A stretch of DNA of 64,000 nt from Terripilifer ovatus (GTDB lineage Bacteria; Pseudomonadota; Alphaproteobacteria; Rhizobiales; Beijerinckiaceae). Shown piece after piece: positions 8,458-22,006 of this stretch (position 1 is its first letter; each line of letters begins with the position of its first letter). The notes below the pieces were generated by a model, which searched no databases, was not told where the DNA came from, and saw only the letters and a program-made list of their open reading frames with translations. The DNA lies in the NCBI GenBank assembly GCA_029222685.1, contig JARHVB010000002.1, positions 124,001-188,000 of the forward strand, given 5' to 3'. The translations under genes and the position numbers were made by a program.

Positions 8458-9108
8458 GGCGGCTCTTACCAATGCGACGGTGGAACAATTGGAATGTCGT
8501 CGCATGAAGTAATGGGGTTTTCAGATGGCGGCAAGCGCATCCGGTGGCGCTGGCTGGCATGCTGATGTGCAACAGGGGTGAAAAAATCCGCAGATTACGA
8601 AAATATCACTTGAACCCCGGCTGTTTATGCGTATTTTCCGCCTTGCCCAAATCGCACGTGCCTGTGGTCGTGTGTCGGTTGGCGGGGATCCGGACAAGAG
8701 GCCGGTTAACCGTCAGGAAAAACCGGCAGCCGGAGCGAACCGGCGAACCCCGCCAAACGGGGGACGCGACTTAAAGCAACGACGGACCGGGCTTTTTCGT
8801 CTCTGCCAGATCTCCAAAACTGGCGTACCGAAGAGGCTTGTCTATCTTGCCGGGCGTGCGGAACGGGATTTCCCTTTCCAAGCGTGGCTGACCGAACCGT
8901 TGATGGCCTTGGCCTGATGCGGCGACGTGGCTAACGGCGCAGCACCTGACTGGGGTGAATTCGCTGGCGCGAGCCTGCGTGTTTGCTTCGGTCGCGGATG
9001 ATGTTCGTGATCCCAGCCGCGTCTCCAACGCGGCGGCTGGAGCGCGCACGTCGTCTATCTATTCCGGTTGTTTGGCGCGTGTATCGCGCAATTGGAAGGG
9101 ATGCCGCG
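8458..9108. promoter_or_regulatory. Long leader/intergenic region between the glucan gene and ornithine decarboxylase
   Basis: 651 bp with no convincing gene on either strand. It must hold divergent promoters. Structure is clearest on the plus strand: a perfect palindrome CGGTTAACCG (8703-8712), a CCCCG/CGGGG hairpin (8748-8762), a hairpin with arms CCAGCCGCGT (9013-9022) and ACGCGGCGGCTGG (9028-9040), and GCGCG/CGCGC (9075-9089) ending just before the Shine-Dalgarno of the decarboxylase. A conserved structured leader (the speF motif) has been described upstream of ornithine decarboxylase genes in alphaproteobacteria; this region is where one would sit. I did not align it to that consensus, so that identity is inference. 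Confidence 0.4.
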
Positions 9109-10251
9109 ATGACTGATCGCATTCAGGAATTTTTCCGCCAGCGACGTGCGGAAGGCCGTGACCTGGGGCCCTGCCTCGTGGTCGACCTCGACGTCATTCG
9201 CGACAATTACGGCGCCTTCGCCAAGGCGTTGCCGGACACGCGCGTCTTCTACGCGGTGAAGGCGAACCCGCAGCCGGCAGTGCTCGACCTGCTCGCCAGG
9301 CTCGGCTCCTGCTTCGACACCGCTTCGGTCGTCGAGATCCAGCAGGTGCTGGCGACCGGCTGCACGCCCGACCGGGTCAGCTTCGGCAACACCATCAAGA
9401 AGGAGCGTGACATCGCGCGCGCCTACGAACTCGGCATCCGTCTGTTCGCTGTCGACAGCGAAGCCGAGGTCGAGAAGATCGCGCGCGCCGCGCCGGGCTC
9501 GAAAGTGTTCTGCCGCATCCTTTGCGACGGCGCGGGCGCCGAATGGCCATTGTCGCGCAAGTTCGGCTGCGTGCCGGAGCTGGCGGTCGGCGTGCTCGAG
9601 CACGCCCATCGCCTGGGCCTGGTCGCCTACGGCATTTCCTTCCACGTCGGCTCGCAGCAGCGCAACCCGCGCATGTGGGACGGCGCGCTGAAGTCGTCGG
9701 CCGCGATCTTCCGGGATCTGGCCGAGCGCGGCATCCACCTGTCCATGGTCAACCTGGGCGGCGGCTTCCCGACGAAGTATCTGCGCGATGTGCCGGCGGT
9801 GAAGGCCTACGGCCAGTCGATCTTCCGCAGCCTGCGCAAGCATTTCGGCAACCGTATTCCGGAGACGATCATCGAGCCTGGCCGCGGCATGGTCGGCAAT
9901 GCCGGCGTGATCGAGGCCGAGGTCGTGCTCATCTCGAAGAAGTCGGCCGATGACCAGGTGAAGTGGGTCTATCTCGACATCGGCAAGTTCAACGGCCTTG
10001 CCGAGACCATGGACGAGATGATCCGCTATCCGATCCGCACCGCGGTCGATGGCGACGAAATGGAACCATGCGTGATCGCGGGCCCGACCTGCGATTCGGT
10101 CGACGTGCTGTACGAGAAGCAGCCGTATCTGCTCCCGGTGTCGCTCGAGATCGGCGCGAAAGTGCTGATCGAGGGGACGGGCGCTTATACGACCACTTAT
10201 TCGGCGGTCGAGTTCAACGGCTTTCCGCCGCTCGAAACCCACGTCATTTAA
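9109..10251 (+). CDS. Fold-type III PLP-dependent decarboxylase, ornithine (or lysine/ornithine) decarboxylase
   Basis: 380 aa; ATG at 9109 with GGAAGGG about 9 nt upstream. It is an alanine-racemase-type TIM barrel followed by a beta domain. The PLP lysine is in FYAVKANPQP; the phosphate-binding glycines are in NLGGGFPTKY; EPGRGMVGNAG is the second phosphate-binding block. The substrate-binding Cys-Asp pair of eukaryotic-type ODCs is in GPTCDSVDVLYEK. The enzyme converts ornithine to putrescine in the cytoplasm. Homospermidine synthase follows two genes later, so the trio gives a putrescine-to-homospermidine route. The length equals that of bacterial eukaryotic-type ODCs. Confidence 0.92.
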   Translation: MTDRIQEFFRQRRAEGRDLGPCLVVDLDVIRDNYGAFAKALPDTRVFYAVKANPQPAVLDLLARLGSCFDTASVVEIQQVLATGCTPDRVSFGNTIKKERDIARAYELGIRLFAVDSEAEVEKIARAAPGSKVFCRILCDGAGAEWPLSRKFGCVPELAVGVLEHAHRLGLVAYGISFHVGSQQRNPRMWDGALKSSAAIFRDLAERGIHLSMVNLGGGFPTKYLRDVPAVKAYGQSIFRSLRKHFGNRIPETIIEPGRGMVGNAGVIEAEVVLISKKSADDQVKWVYLDIGKFNGLAETMDEMIRYPIRTAVDGDEMEPCVIAGPTCDSVDVLYEKQPYLLPVSLEIGAKVLIEGTGAYTTTYSAVEFNGFPPLETHVI

Positions 10252-10306
10252 ACAAGTTCCTGTAACAAATCGCTGATCTGTAAAGATCGTTTCTGGTCCC
10301 GATCGG

Positions 10307-10324
10307 CCCCCGCGCAAGCGGGGG
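10307..10324 (+). terminator. GNRA-capped GC hairpin between decarboxylase and acetyltransferase
   Basis: A perfect inverted repeat, CCCCCGC / GCGGGGG, enclosing a GCAA tetraloop, lies 56 bp after the decarboxylase stop and 36 bp before the acetyltransferase start. No U-run follows, so it is more likely an RNA-stabilising or attenuating hairpin (or a repeat remnant) than a strong intrinsic terminator. Confidence 0.5.
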
Positions 10325-10359
10325 TGCGAGGGTCGCCTGATCTCCAGAAGGAGGATCGG

Positions 10360-10968
10360 ATGACCTTGTCTGCGTCTGCCGCCCAACACCGCCACTCCGC
10401 TTCCATCGCCTCACTGCGGTCGCTGCCCGATCGCCGCCGCGTCGTCGTGCGCGAAGAACGCAGCGGCGATCGCGCCGCGCGCGAAGCGCTGCTCGATGCC
10501 GCCATGGGTGCCGAGCGCGTCCTCAAGACCAGCGAACGGCTGCGCGAGGGGCGCGCGCCGGCGCGCGGGCTGGCGCTTGTCGCCACAGTCGACGGCCAGA
10601 TCGTCGGCACGGTGCGGCTTTGGCACGTCTGCGACGCCGCGGGCAGGCCGGCCCTGCTGCTGGGGCCGCTGGCTGTGTCGCAGGATCACCGGGAGCTTGG
10701 CATCGGCGGCATGCTGATGCGCGAGGCGATCGCGCGCGCCTCTGGCCGGGGCCATCGGGCGATCCTGCTCGTCGGCGATGCCGCCTATTACGAGCGGTTC
10801 GGTTTTTCGGCTGCCGTGACCCGGGCGCTCGACATGCCGGGGCCGGTCGACCGCAACCGGTTTCTCGGCCTCGAATTGCAGGCCGGAGCCCTGGATGCGG
10901 CTTCCGGCTGCATCACAGTCCCGTTGGCCGCTCCGGCGGCTGCGAGGGATGTTCGCCGCGCCGCATAA
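10360..10968 (+). CDS. GNAT-family N-acetyltransferase (YhbS-like)
   Basis: 202 aa; ATG at 10360 has an excellent AAGGAGG 5-6 nt upstream. The acetyl-CoA-binding motif A is seen as LAVSQDHRELGIGGMLM, with the pyrophosphate-loop glycines; the C-terminal YYERFGFSAA is the usual GNAT finish. Substrate unknown. It sits between ornithine decarboxylase and homospermidine synthase, so acetylation of a polyamine or a related amine is a reasonable guess but not shown by sequence. It is followed by a 16-bp perfect hairpin before hss. Confidence 0.85.
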   Translation: MTLSASAAQHRHSASIASLRSLPDRRRVVVREERSGDRAAREALLDAAMGAERVLKTSERLREGRAPARGLALVATVDGQIVGTVRLWHVCDAAGRPALLLGPLAVSQDHRELGIGGMLMREAIARASGRGHRAILLVGDAAYYERFGFSAAVTRALDMPGPVDRNRFLGLELQAGALDAASGCITVPLAAPAAARDVRRAA

Positions 10969-10988
10969 TTTCACAGGCTTGTAGCTTT

Positions 10989-11026
10989 GCGCCGTCACGG
11001 TCAATTTCGATTGACCGTGACGGCGC
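10989..11026 (+). terminator. 16-bp perfect hairpin upstream of homospermidine synthase
   Basis: Arms GCGCCGTCACGGTCAA and its exact complement enclose a TTTCGA loop. The structure begins 20 bp after the acetyltransferase stop and ends 76 bp before hss. GGTTTGCTTG follows, only weakly U-rich. It could terminate, attenuate or protect the 3' end of the upstream mRNA. Confidence 0.65.
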
Positions 11027-11102
11027 GGTTTGCTTGTTGGCCGCAACCGTGAATGGCTACGCCGGGGGCGAGCCCGGATTTTCAACATCAGGAGTAGAAT
11101 GA

Positions 11103-12536
11103 ATGACGGATTGGCCCGTGCATGGACGGATCGACGGCGCAATCGTGATGATCGGCTTCGGCTCGATCGGTCGTGGAACCCTGCCGCTCATCGAGCGTCA
11201 TTTCGAGTTCGACAAGTCCCGGTTCGTCGTCATCGCGCCCGATGACGCGGACCGTGCGCTGCTCGACGAGCGCGGCATCCGCTTCATCCATGAGGCGGTG
11301 ACGAAGGAAAATTATCGCGATCTGCTCGGGCCGCTGCTGACCGCCGGCAAAGGGCAGGGCTTCTGCGTCAATCTCTCGGTCGACACATGCTCGGTCGACA
11401 TTATGGAGTTCTGCCGCGAGATCAACACGCTCTACGTCGACACGGTGATCGAGCCATGGCCGGGCTTCTATTTCGACAAGACCAAGGGACCGGAGACGCG
11501 CACCAATTACGCGCTGCGCGAAACCCTGCTTGCCGCCAAGCGTCGCAACCCCGGCGGGCCGACGGCTGTGTCCACCTGCGGCGCCAATCCGGGCATGGTC
11601 TCGTGGTTCGTCAAGCAGGCGCTGATCAACCTCGCCGCTGATCTCGGCGAAAGCGTCACTGCGCCGTCGTCGCGCGAGGAGTGGGCGAAGCTCGCCCAGC
11701 GCCTCGGCGTCAAGGGTGTGCACATTGCCGAACGCGATACCCAGCGCGCCAAGACGCCGAAGCCGCAGCAGGTGTTCGTCAATACCTGGTCGGTCGAAGG
11801 CTTCGTGTCGGAAGGCATGCAGCCGGCGGAACTCGGCTGGGGCACGCATGAAAAGTGGATGCCGGACAATGGCCGCACCCATGCGGAAGGCTGCGGCGCG
11901 GCGATCTTCCTGCTGCAGCCGGGCGCCAACACGCGCGTGCGCTCGTGGACGCCGACGGCGCAGGCACAATATGCCTTCCTCGTCACCCACAACGAGTCGA
12001 TTTCGATCGCCGATTATTACACGGTGCGCGATGCGGCCGGCCAGCCGGTTTACCGGCCGACGTGCCACTACGCCTATCATCCGTGCAACGACGCGGTGTT
12101 GAGCCTGCATGAAATGTTCGGCCAGGCAGGCCGCGTGCAGGACGCACATCACATCCTCGAAGAGGACGAGATCGTCGACGGCATCGATGAACTGGGCGTG
12201 TTGCTCTATGGCCACGGCAAGAATGCCTATTGGTTCGGCTCGCAGCTTTCGGTCGAGGAAACGCGCCGCATCGCGCCCTACCAGAACGCCACCGGCATGC
12301 AGGTGACGTCGGCAGTGCTCGCCGGCATGGTGTGGGCGCTGGAAAATCCGACGGCCGGCATCGTCGAGGCGGACGAGATGGATTACAAGCGCTGCCTCGA
12401 AGTGCAACTGCCGTATCTCGGGCCGGTGGTCGGCGTCTATACGGATTGGACGCCGCTGGTCGATCGTCCGGGTTTCTTCCCGGAAGATATCGATGAGAGC
12501 GATCCCTGGCAGTTCCGCAACGTGCTGGTGCGGTAA
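11103..12536 (+). CDS. hss: Homospermidine synthase
   Basis: 477 aa, the normal length for bacterial homospermidine synthase. The N-terminal Rossmann motif MIGFGSIGRGTLPLIERH binds NAD. Characteristic blocks include DTVIEPWPGFYFD, STCGANPGMVSWFVKQAL and the NATGMQVTSAVLAGM stretch. The enzyme makes sym-homospermidine from two putrescines (NAD as cofactor, not consumed). ATG at 11103 is used: AGGAG lies 8 nt upstream, while a closer ATG at 11099 is out of frame. The gene completes a putrescine-to-homospermidine cluster with the decarboxylase at 9109. A bidirectional hairpin at 12558-12580 follows. Confidence 0.95.
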   Translation: MTDWPVHGRIDGAIVMIGFGSIGRGTLPLIERHFEFDKSRFVVIAPDDADRALLDERGIRFIHEAVTKENYRDLLGPLLTAGKGQGFCVNLSVDTCSVDIMEFCREINTLYVDTVIEPWPGFYFDKTKGPETRTNYALRETLLAAKRRNPGGPTAVSTCGANPGMVSWFVKQALINLAADLGESVTAPSSREEWAKLAQRLGVKGVHIAERDTQRAKTPKPQQVFVNTWSVEGFVSEGMQPAELGWGTHEKWMPDNGRTHAEGCGAAIFLLQPGANTRVRSWTPTAQAQYAFLVTHNESISIADYYTVRDAAGQPVYRPTCHYAYHPCNDAVLSLHEMFGQAGRVQDAHHILEEDEIVDGIDELGVLLYGHGKNAYWFGSQLSVEETRRIAPYQNATGMQVTSAVLAGMVWALENPTAGIVEADEMDYKRCLEVQLPYLGPVVGVYTDWTPLVDRPGFFPEDIDESDPWQFRNVLVR

Positions 12537-12557
12537 AGGGTTCAGGCGACAGCTTGT

Positions 12558-12580
12558 GCGAGGCGCTATATGCGCCTCGC
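12558..12580. terminator. Bidirectional hairpin between hss and the convergent methyltransferase
   Basis: Perfect 9-bp arms GCGAGGCGC / GCGCCTCGC with loop TATAT. It lies 21 bp after the hss stop and overlaps the last codons of the convergent methyltransferase gene, so one structure can serve both transcripts. No strong T-tract on either side. Confidence 0.55.
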
Positions 12581-13444
12581 CGCAGTCAGCAAAAGCTCGT
12601 TCGGTCCTTCCCAACCGGTTGCCGTGTCGAAGGCTTTCAGCTTCTGCTTGATCTCGTTCCACGCGGCTTGCTTTGCGTCATCATCCAATCCGCCGAGGAT
12701 CTGTTGGATCGGGCTGGCGGATGCGCGGACGAAGCCAAGATAATCAGCAACGCTGGCCAGCCTGAAGGGCGCGCTCATTTTCGTCGTCGCCACTTCGGCA
12801 AAACCTGCCTGAGCGAACAGGCCCTCGATCAGGCCCGGCTTGCCGAGGCTGAGGAGGCCGCCGGGCTGATAGGGATCGCGCGGTGGCAGCCCTGCGTGTT
12901 TGAGCGCCGTCGACACCAGTATGGCAATGCAGGGATTGTTCTGCGGCGCGCCAAAAACCATCGTGCAGATACGCCCGGCGGGCTTTAGCGCGCGGTGGAA
13001 TGCGCGCAGGCCGGCAAGGGGATCGGGAAAGAACATCAGGCCCAGTCGGCAGACGACAGCGTCAAAAGTCTGCGGCCCGATCGAGGCCGCGTCGTCGAGT
13101 GTCTCACCATCGCCGACCAGTGTCTCGACGTTCCGATAGCCCGCACGTTCCGCATTGCGCCTGGCGAAAGCGAGGATGGCTGGCGAAAGATCGGTCGCTA
13201 GAACATGGCCGTGCGGTCCGACCCGGGCTGCGATGTCGAGCGTCTGGTCGCCGGCGCCGGCGGCGACGTCGAGGACACGCTGGGACGGTGCGATGCCTGC
13301 CATATCGAGCATGGCCTGCGTGGCATCCTTCAGCCAGGCCCGGATCATGGGGCCATGGTCGTTCCAGCCCTGGGCGGCCTCCTGCCATTGTCGGCCGGTG
13401 GCGGCCTTGAAGAGTTGCGGATCGAAAGCGGGCTCATCGGTCAT
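12566..13444 (-). CDS. SAM-dependent class I methyltransferase
   Basis: 292 aa; ATG at 13444 with GGAG 7 nt upstream. Motif I, VLDVAAGAGDQTLDIA, binds S-adenosylmethionine; motif II acidic residue is in LATDLSPAIL, and FDAVVCRLGLMFFPDP gives motif IV/V of the UbiE/COQ5-like class. The C-terminal part (about 190-292) is a substrate-binding cap of unknown specificity. It is divergent from a LysR-type regulator whose start is 109 bp away, so that regulator probably controls it. A small-molecule methyltransferase is likely; the substrate is not recognisable. Confidence 0.85.
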   Translation of the reverse strand: MTDEPAFDPQLFKAATGRQWQEAAQGWNDHGPMIRAWLKDATQAMLDMAGIAPSQRVLDVAAGAGDQTLDIAARVGPHGHVLATDLSPAILAFARRNAERAGYRNVETLVGDGETLDDAASIGPQTFDAVVCRLGLMFFPDPLAGLRAFHRALKPAGRICTMVFGAPQNNPCIAILVSTALKHAGLPPRDPYQPGGLLSLGKPGLIEGLFAQAGFAEVATTKMSAPFRLASVADYLGFVRASASPIQQILGGLDDDAKQAAWNEIKQKLKAFDTATGWEGPNELLLTAARRI

Positions 13445-13482
13445 CGAAATCTCCATCGGCATGGAACGGGACCGTCCTTCTT

Positions 13483-13496
13483 CTACGCCCCCGTAG
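13483..13496. promoter_or_regulatory. Candidate LysR operator in the methyltransferase/LysR divergent promoter
   Basis: CTACG-CCCC-CGTAG is a perfect inverted repeat in the 109 bp between the divergent starts. Its inner T...A spacing (TACGCCCCCGTA) is one base short of the usual T-N11-A LysR box, so the assignment is weak. Two GTGCAT copies flank the downstream part (about 13498 and 13538). Confidence 0.25.
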
Positions 13497-13553
13497 CCGT
13501 GCATGGCAGCCGCAGGATTGCGCGAGGGGGCCGCAAACGTGCATAACTAGGCG

Positions 13554-14444
13554 ATGTTCGACTGGAACGATCTGCGTTATTTCCTGGCCGTCGCCCGTCA
13601 TTCCAGCACGAATGCGGCGGGACGGGCGCTGGGATTGAACCAGTCTACCGTGCAGCGCCGGCTCGCTGAACTTGAACGGCGGATTGGGCGACCGCTGATG
13701 AAGCGACATCCCACCGGCTATCGCCTGACGGACTTCGGCGAAGAGATGCTGGCCCATGCCCAGCGCGTCGAGCAGGCCGTGCTCTCTTTCGAGCAACAGG
13801 TCGAACAGTCCAATCGCGACACCGGCGGCATTATCCGGGTGACGTGCCCGGAGCCGATCATCGCCCGCATCATGCAATCAGGCCTGCTTGACCGCTTCCA
13901 TATGCGGTATCCGGCCTTCCGCGTCGAATTCGTGATGAGTGACAAGTATCTCGATCTAGCCAAGGGCGACGCCGACGTGGCGCTGCGCTCGGGAGATACC
14001 GACGACGGCGTGCTTGTCGGCCGCAAGATCGCCGATTCGCTGTGGGCGGTCTATGCGAGCCAGAGCTATATCGAACGGCACGGCAAGCCGGAACGGATCG
14101 AAGACCTCAAGCATCATGCCATCGTCGGTTTCGATGACACCATGGCCAATCACCGGGCCGCGACCTGGCTGCGCGAGGTGGCTGGGAACGCCAGGGTGGT
14201 CGCACGCAACAATAGCGTTCTGGGGCTCATCTATGCGGTGAAGGCGAGTGTCGGTGTGGCAGCGCTGCCGACGGCGATCGGCGATGCGGAGGGTCTTGTG
14301 CGCGTGTTGGGCCCGGTGCCCGAACTGGCGCGAAGCTGGCGCCTGCTCGCACATCCCGACCTGCGGCGCACGCGCAGGGTCTCGGCTTTCTTTGATTTCA
14401 TCAAGGACGAAGGCGATGCACTGAAGCCCATTCTCACCGGATAG
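13554..14444 (+). CDS. LysR-family transcriptional regulator
   Basis: 296 aa. The N-terminal winged helix-turn-helix (residues 1-60) includes FLAVARHSSTNAAGRALGLNQSTVQRRLAELERRIG; the QSTVQRRL form is typical of the LysR subgroup often found next to small metabolic enzymes. A linker helix and a periplasmic-binding-like effector domain (about 90-290) follow. Start ATG at 13554. It is divergent from the methyltransferase at 12566-13444, the most likely target. The effector is unknown. Confidence 0.92.
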   Translation: MFDWNDLRYFLAVARHSSTNAAGRALGLNQSTVQRRLAELERRIGRPLMKRHPTGYRLTDFGEEMLAHAQRVEQAVLSFEQQVEQSNRDTGGIIRVTCPEPIIARIMQSGLLDRFHMRYPAFRVEFVMSDKYLDLAKGDADVALRSGDTDDGVLVGRKIADSLWAVYASQSYIERHGKPERIEDLKHHAIVGFDDTMANHRAATWLREVAGNARVVARNNSVLGLIYAVKASVGVAALPTAIGDAEGLVRVLGPVPELARSWRLLAHPDLRRTRRVSAFFDFIKDEGDALKPILTG

Positions 14445-14502
14445 GTCTCGAAGCGGAACTGGGCTTTCCTTCGGAATGCCAGTTTCTCTTTACGGAGGCC
14501 GC

Positions 14503-15669
14503 TCAGTATGAGGGTTTCGCCTGACGTTCGTCACTTTCTGCAAATCCGCGTTTCGACGGCGTCTTGAGATGCCGCACCCTTGCGGCTCCATCCTTGCGCC
14601 CGCGACGCCAGATCAGGCGCGTGATACGCTTCATCACCGCGAGAAACAGCAGCAGCGCCAGCCATAGATAGCTGACCCCAGCCATCAGCCAGCCGGCGAG
14701 AATGGCGGCGCTCGATGTCAGCGCGATGGCGCCGCGGCCGAGCACCTTCAGGACGGCGCGTGTGCTGAGGCCGCGGGATTCCGACAGGCGGGCGACGCGG
14801 CGCAGGTCGGCGCCATCGCGCGCGACGGTCAATGCCTCCTGCGCGCCGCGCACGCCGGCCTTGCGGCCGATGACAGTCACGTCCTCGGCCATGCCACGCA
14901 GGCGCGCCAGCGAGGCTGGCCGGATGGCGCTTGATGCAGCAGCCCGTGCGCTCGACAATTCCAGTCGCGAGGCGGCGCCAGCGGCAGCGGTCAGCGCCTT
15001 GGTGTCGACGGCTTCGTGCACGGCGCGGCCCAGGGTGAGCGCCAGCGGGCGCGAGATTCGGCCGGTCTTGACGGCGACTTTCAGCGTCGAAACGCCGGCG
15101 CGGGCGGGCATCGCCATGCCGAGCGAGACGATGGTGGCGCCGGTGATCGCCAGGCCGACGGCGGCAAGGCCCAATGTCAGGTTGTCGGTTTCTTCGCCAC
15201 GCTGCGCCTTCTGGCCTTCATGGATGAGATCGCGGACATCGCCGATGCCGGTGAGATCGCTGGCGATCACGCCGGCCAAACCGGCGCCCGAGGTGCTTTC
15301 GCCGTCGCGGGCGCCTTCATAGAAGGCGCGGGCCGCGCGCAGGGTCTCGGCCGCGGGTGTGGTTTCGGCCTGGTAACGGGCCAGCAGGATGGCCGGCACA
15401 GGAAGGTTCTGCTGTCCGGCGAGGGCCACGAAACTGCCGGCGAGGTCGATATCGCCAGCGGCAAGGGCTACGTCGAGCTCGCGCTCCAGCCGGGCGGGGG
15501 TCAACTCGTTGTGCAAGCCAAGGCCAGTGAGCGCCAATGGGTCGTTGCGCGCCTCAAGCCATGTCCATGAGGCGAGCGTGCGCGGCAGCAGCCAGGAACC
15601 GCCGGCCACGGTGGCGGCAGCGACCATGGCAGTTGCGGTCAGCGGCACAAGGAATTTGGGGCGTGGCAT
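14503..15669 (-). CDS. Unknown membrane protein
   Basis: 388 aa, not recognised. ATG at 15669 (MPRPKFLVPLTATAMV) gives an N-terminal membrane anchor or uncleaved signal. The central part (about 35-140) is Ala/Leu-rich and helical, possibly TPR-like in character (DIDLAGSFVALAGQQNLPVPAILLARYQ). A hydrophobic segment is near residues 170-195 (LTLGLAAVGLAITGATIVSLGM). A Ser/Ala/Arg-rich helical stretch follows, and two closely spaced membrane helices near the C-terminus (IALTSSAAILAGWLMAG and YLWLALLLFLAVMKRI) are followed by a basic tail. It lies alone between the convergent LysR gene and a repeat element downstream of gltD. Codon use is like its neighbours, so it is probably real. Confidence 0.7.
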   Translation of the reverse strand: MPRPKFLVPLTATAMVAAATVAGGSWLLPRTLASWTWLEARNDPLALTGLGLHNELTPARLERELDVALAAGDIDLAGSFVALAGQQNLPVPAILLARYQAETTPAAETLRAARAFYEGARDGESTSGAGLAGVIASDLTGIGDVRDLIHEGQKAQRGEETDNLTLGLAAVGLAITGATIVSLGMAMPARAGVSTLKVAVKTGRISRPLALTLGRAVHEAVDTKALTAAAGAASRLELSSARAAASSAIRPASLARLRGMAEDVTVIGRKAGVRGAQEALTVARDGADLRRVARLSESRGLSTRAVLKVLGRGAIALTSSAAILAGWLMAGVSYLWLALLLFLAVMKRITRLIWRRGRKDGAARVRHLKTPSKRGFAESDERQAKPSY

Positions 15670-15800
15670 ACGCGTCTCATATTGCAGTTCCCTACAATAT
15701 GGGGAGGCTATGGCAGGGCTGCGAGGGTTGCCTCGCACGCCAGTACGATTCGGGTTGGTTAACGCTGCCGGATCGCTTGTCTTAAGCTTCAACCTCGGTG

Positions 15801-15900
15801 TGTCATTCCCGCCAAGCGAAGCGCAGAGCGGGAATCCAGAAACAACGTGACCTGCCGCCCTTGACTCCTGGGTTCCCGCTCGCACCTGCGGTGCGTGACG
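15801..15900. repeat. Intergenic inverted-repeat element, copy 1 (right end decayed)
   Basis: Begins TGTCATTCCCGCCAAGCGAA; the inner arms ATTCCCGC (15805-15812) and GCGGGAAT (15828-15835) are complementary. It ends in CGCACCTGCGGTGCGTGACG. It matches copies at 23694-23794 and 39303-39414; compared with the latter it has lost a few bases of the right terminal arm. It lies between gltD and the unknown membrane protein gene. No coding capacity. Confidence 0.8.
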
Positions 15901-15924
15901 CATAGCCCCGTGTGCAGCGGCGTC

Positions 15925-17343
15925 CTACCTCGGCAGCAGCGTCTTGCCGCCCATCAGGAATTTGTCGACCGAATGGGCGCACTGGCGGCCTTCGCGGATG
16001 GCCCAGACGACGAGCGACTGGCCGCGGCGCATGTCGCCGCAGGCGAAAACCTTCTCGACCGATGACTTGTACTGAAGCGTATCGGCGGCGACGTTGCCGC
16101 GACCGTCCTTCTTGACACCGAGGATGTCGATCATGCCTTCGTGCACGGGCGAGACGAAGCCCATGGCGAGCAGAACGAGATCGGCCTTGAGGTCGAATTC
16201 CGTGCCGGCGATCGGCTGAAACTTGCCGTCGACGCGTACGCAGCGCAGCTTCTTGACGACGCTCCCATTGCCGACGAATTCCAACGTGTTGACGGCGAAG
16301 TCACGCTCGGCGCCTTCCTGCTGGCTCGACGAGGTGCGCAGTTTCAGCGGCCAGTCCGGCCAGACCAGCAGCTTGTCTTCCTTTTCAGGCGGACGCGGCA
16401 TGATTTCGATCTGCGTCACGGACAATGCGCCCTGGCGGATCGAGGTACCGATGCAGTCGGAGCCGGTGTCGCCGCCGCCGATGACGACGACATGCTTGCC
16501 CGACGCGACAATCGGATCGTTGGTCGCCGGCTCGTGGGCGACGCGGCGATTCTGCTGCGGCAGGAACTCCATGGCGAAATGCACGCCGCCGAGATCGCGG
16601 CCGGGGATCGGCAGGTCACGGGGCTTCTCGGCGCCACCGGCCAGAACGACGGCGTCATAGGATGCCGTAAGATCCTCGATAGGCAATGTAACGCCGACAT
16701 GGGCGTTGTAATGGAAGGTCACGCCCTCCGCCGTCATCTGCGCGACGCGGCGGTCGAGGTAGTGCTTCTCCATCTTGAAGTCGGGGATGCCGTAACGCAT
16801 GAGGCCGCCGGCCTTGGCGTTCTTCTCATAGACATGAACGTCATGGCCGGCGCGGCTGAGTTGCTGCGCGGCAGCCAGGCCCGCCGGGCCCGACCCGACG
16901 ATGGCGACCTTCTTGCCGGTCGTCTGCTTGGCGGGCTCGGGCTTGATCCAGCCTTCCTTCCAGCCGCGGTCGACGATGGCGCATTCGATGGTCTTGATCG
17001 TGACCGGCGTGCTCTCGAGGTTGAGCGTGCAGGATTCCTCGCACGGCGCCGGGCAGATGCGGCCGGTAACCTCGGGAAAATTATTGGTCGAATGCAGGTT
17101 GCGCAGGGCTTCCTGCCAGTCGGCCTTGTAGACGAGGTCGTTCCAGTCCGGGATCTGGTTGTTCACCGGACAGCCGTTGTGACAATAGGGAATGCCGCAG
17201 TTCATGCAGCGCGCGGCCTGGTCGCGCGTCGCCTCCTCGGAGAGAGGGATGACGAATTCCTTGTAGTGGCGGATGCGATCGGAGGCCGGCGCGTACTTGC
17301 GGTCCTGCCGGTCGATTTCGAGAAAGCCGGTTACCTTACCCAT
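15925..17343 (-). CDS. gltD: Glutamate synthase (NADPH) small/beta subunit
   Basis: 472 aa, the usual length. The N-terminal Fe-S region carries the cysteine set [20 protein letters not shown] and [10 protein letters not shown], which ligates the 4Fe-4S clusters. Two dinucleotide folds follow: [13 protein letters not shown] for FAD and [16 protein letters not shown] for NADPH. The FAD-dependent oxidoreductase feeds electrons to GltB for reductive transfer of the glutamine amide to 2-oxoglutarate. It starts 4 nt after gltB stops, so the two are co-translated. The C-terminal block [20 protein letters not shown] is conserved. Confidence 0.97.
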   Translation of the reverse strand: MGKVTGFLEIDRQDRKYAPASDRIRHYKEFVIPLSEEATRDQAARCMNCGIPYCHNGCPVNNQIPDWNDLVYKADWQEALRNLHSTNNFPEVTGRICPAPCEESCTLNLESTPVTIKTIECAIVDRGWKEGWIKPEPAKQTTGKKVAIVGSGPAGLAAAQQLSRAGHDVHVYEKNAKAGGLMRYGIPDFKMEKHYLDRRVAQMTAEGVTFHYNAHVGVTLPIEDLTASYDAVVLAGGAEKPRDLPIPGRDLGGVHFAMEFLPQQNRRVAHEPATNDPIVASGKHVVVIGGGDTGSDCIGTSIRQGALSVTQIEIMPRPPEKEDKLLVWPDWPLKLRTSSSQQEGAERDFAVNTLEFVGNGSVVKKLRCVRVDGKFQPIAGTEFDLKADLVLLAMGFVSPVHEGMIDILGVKKDGRGNVAADTLQYKSSVEKVFACGDMRRGQSLVVWAIREGRQCAHSVDKFLMGGKTLLPR

Positions 17344-17347
17344 CGGA

Positions 17348-22006
<4,659 letters not shown>

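Noticed and set aside
8483..8917. Short plus-strand frames between the glucan gene and ornithine decarboxylase
   Set aside because: No ribosome sites, no recognisable sequence, and each overlaps others in different frames; consistent with a non-coding leader.
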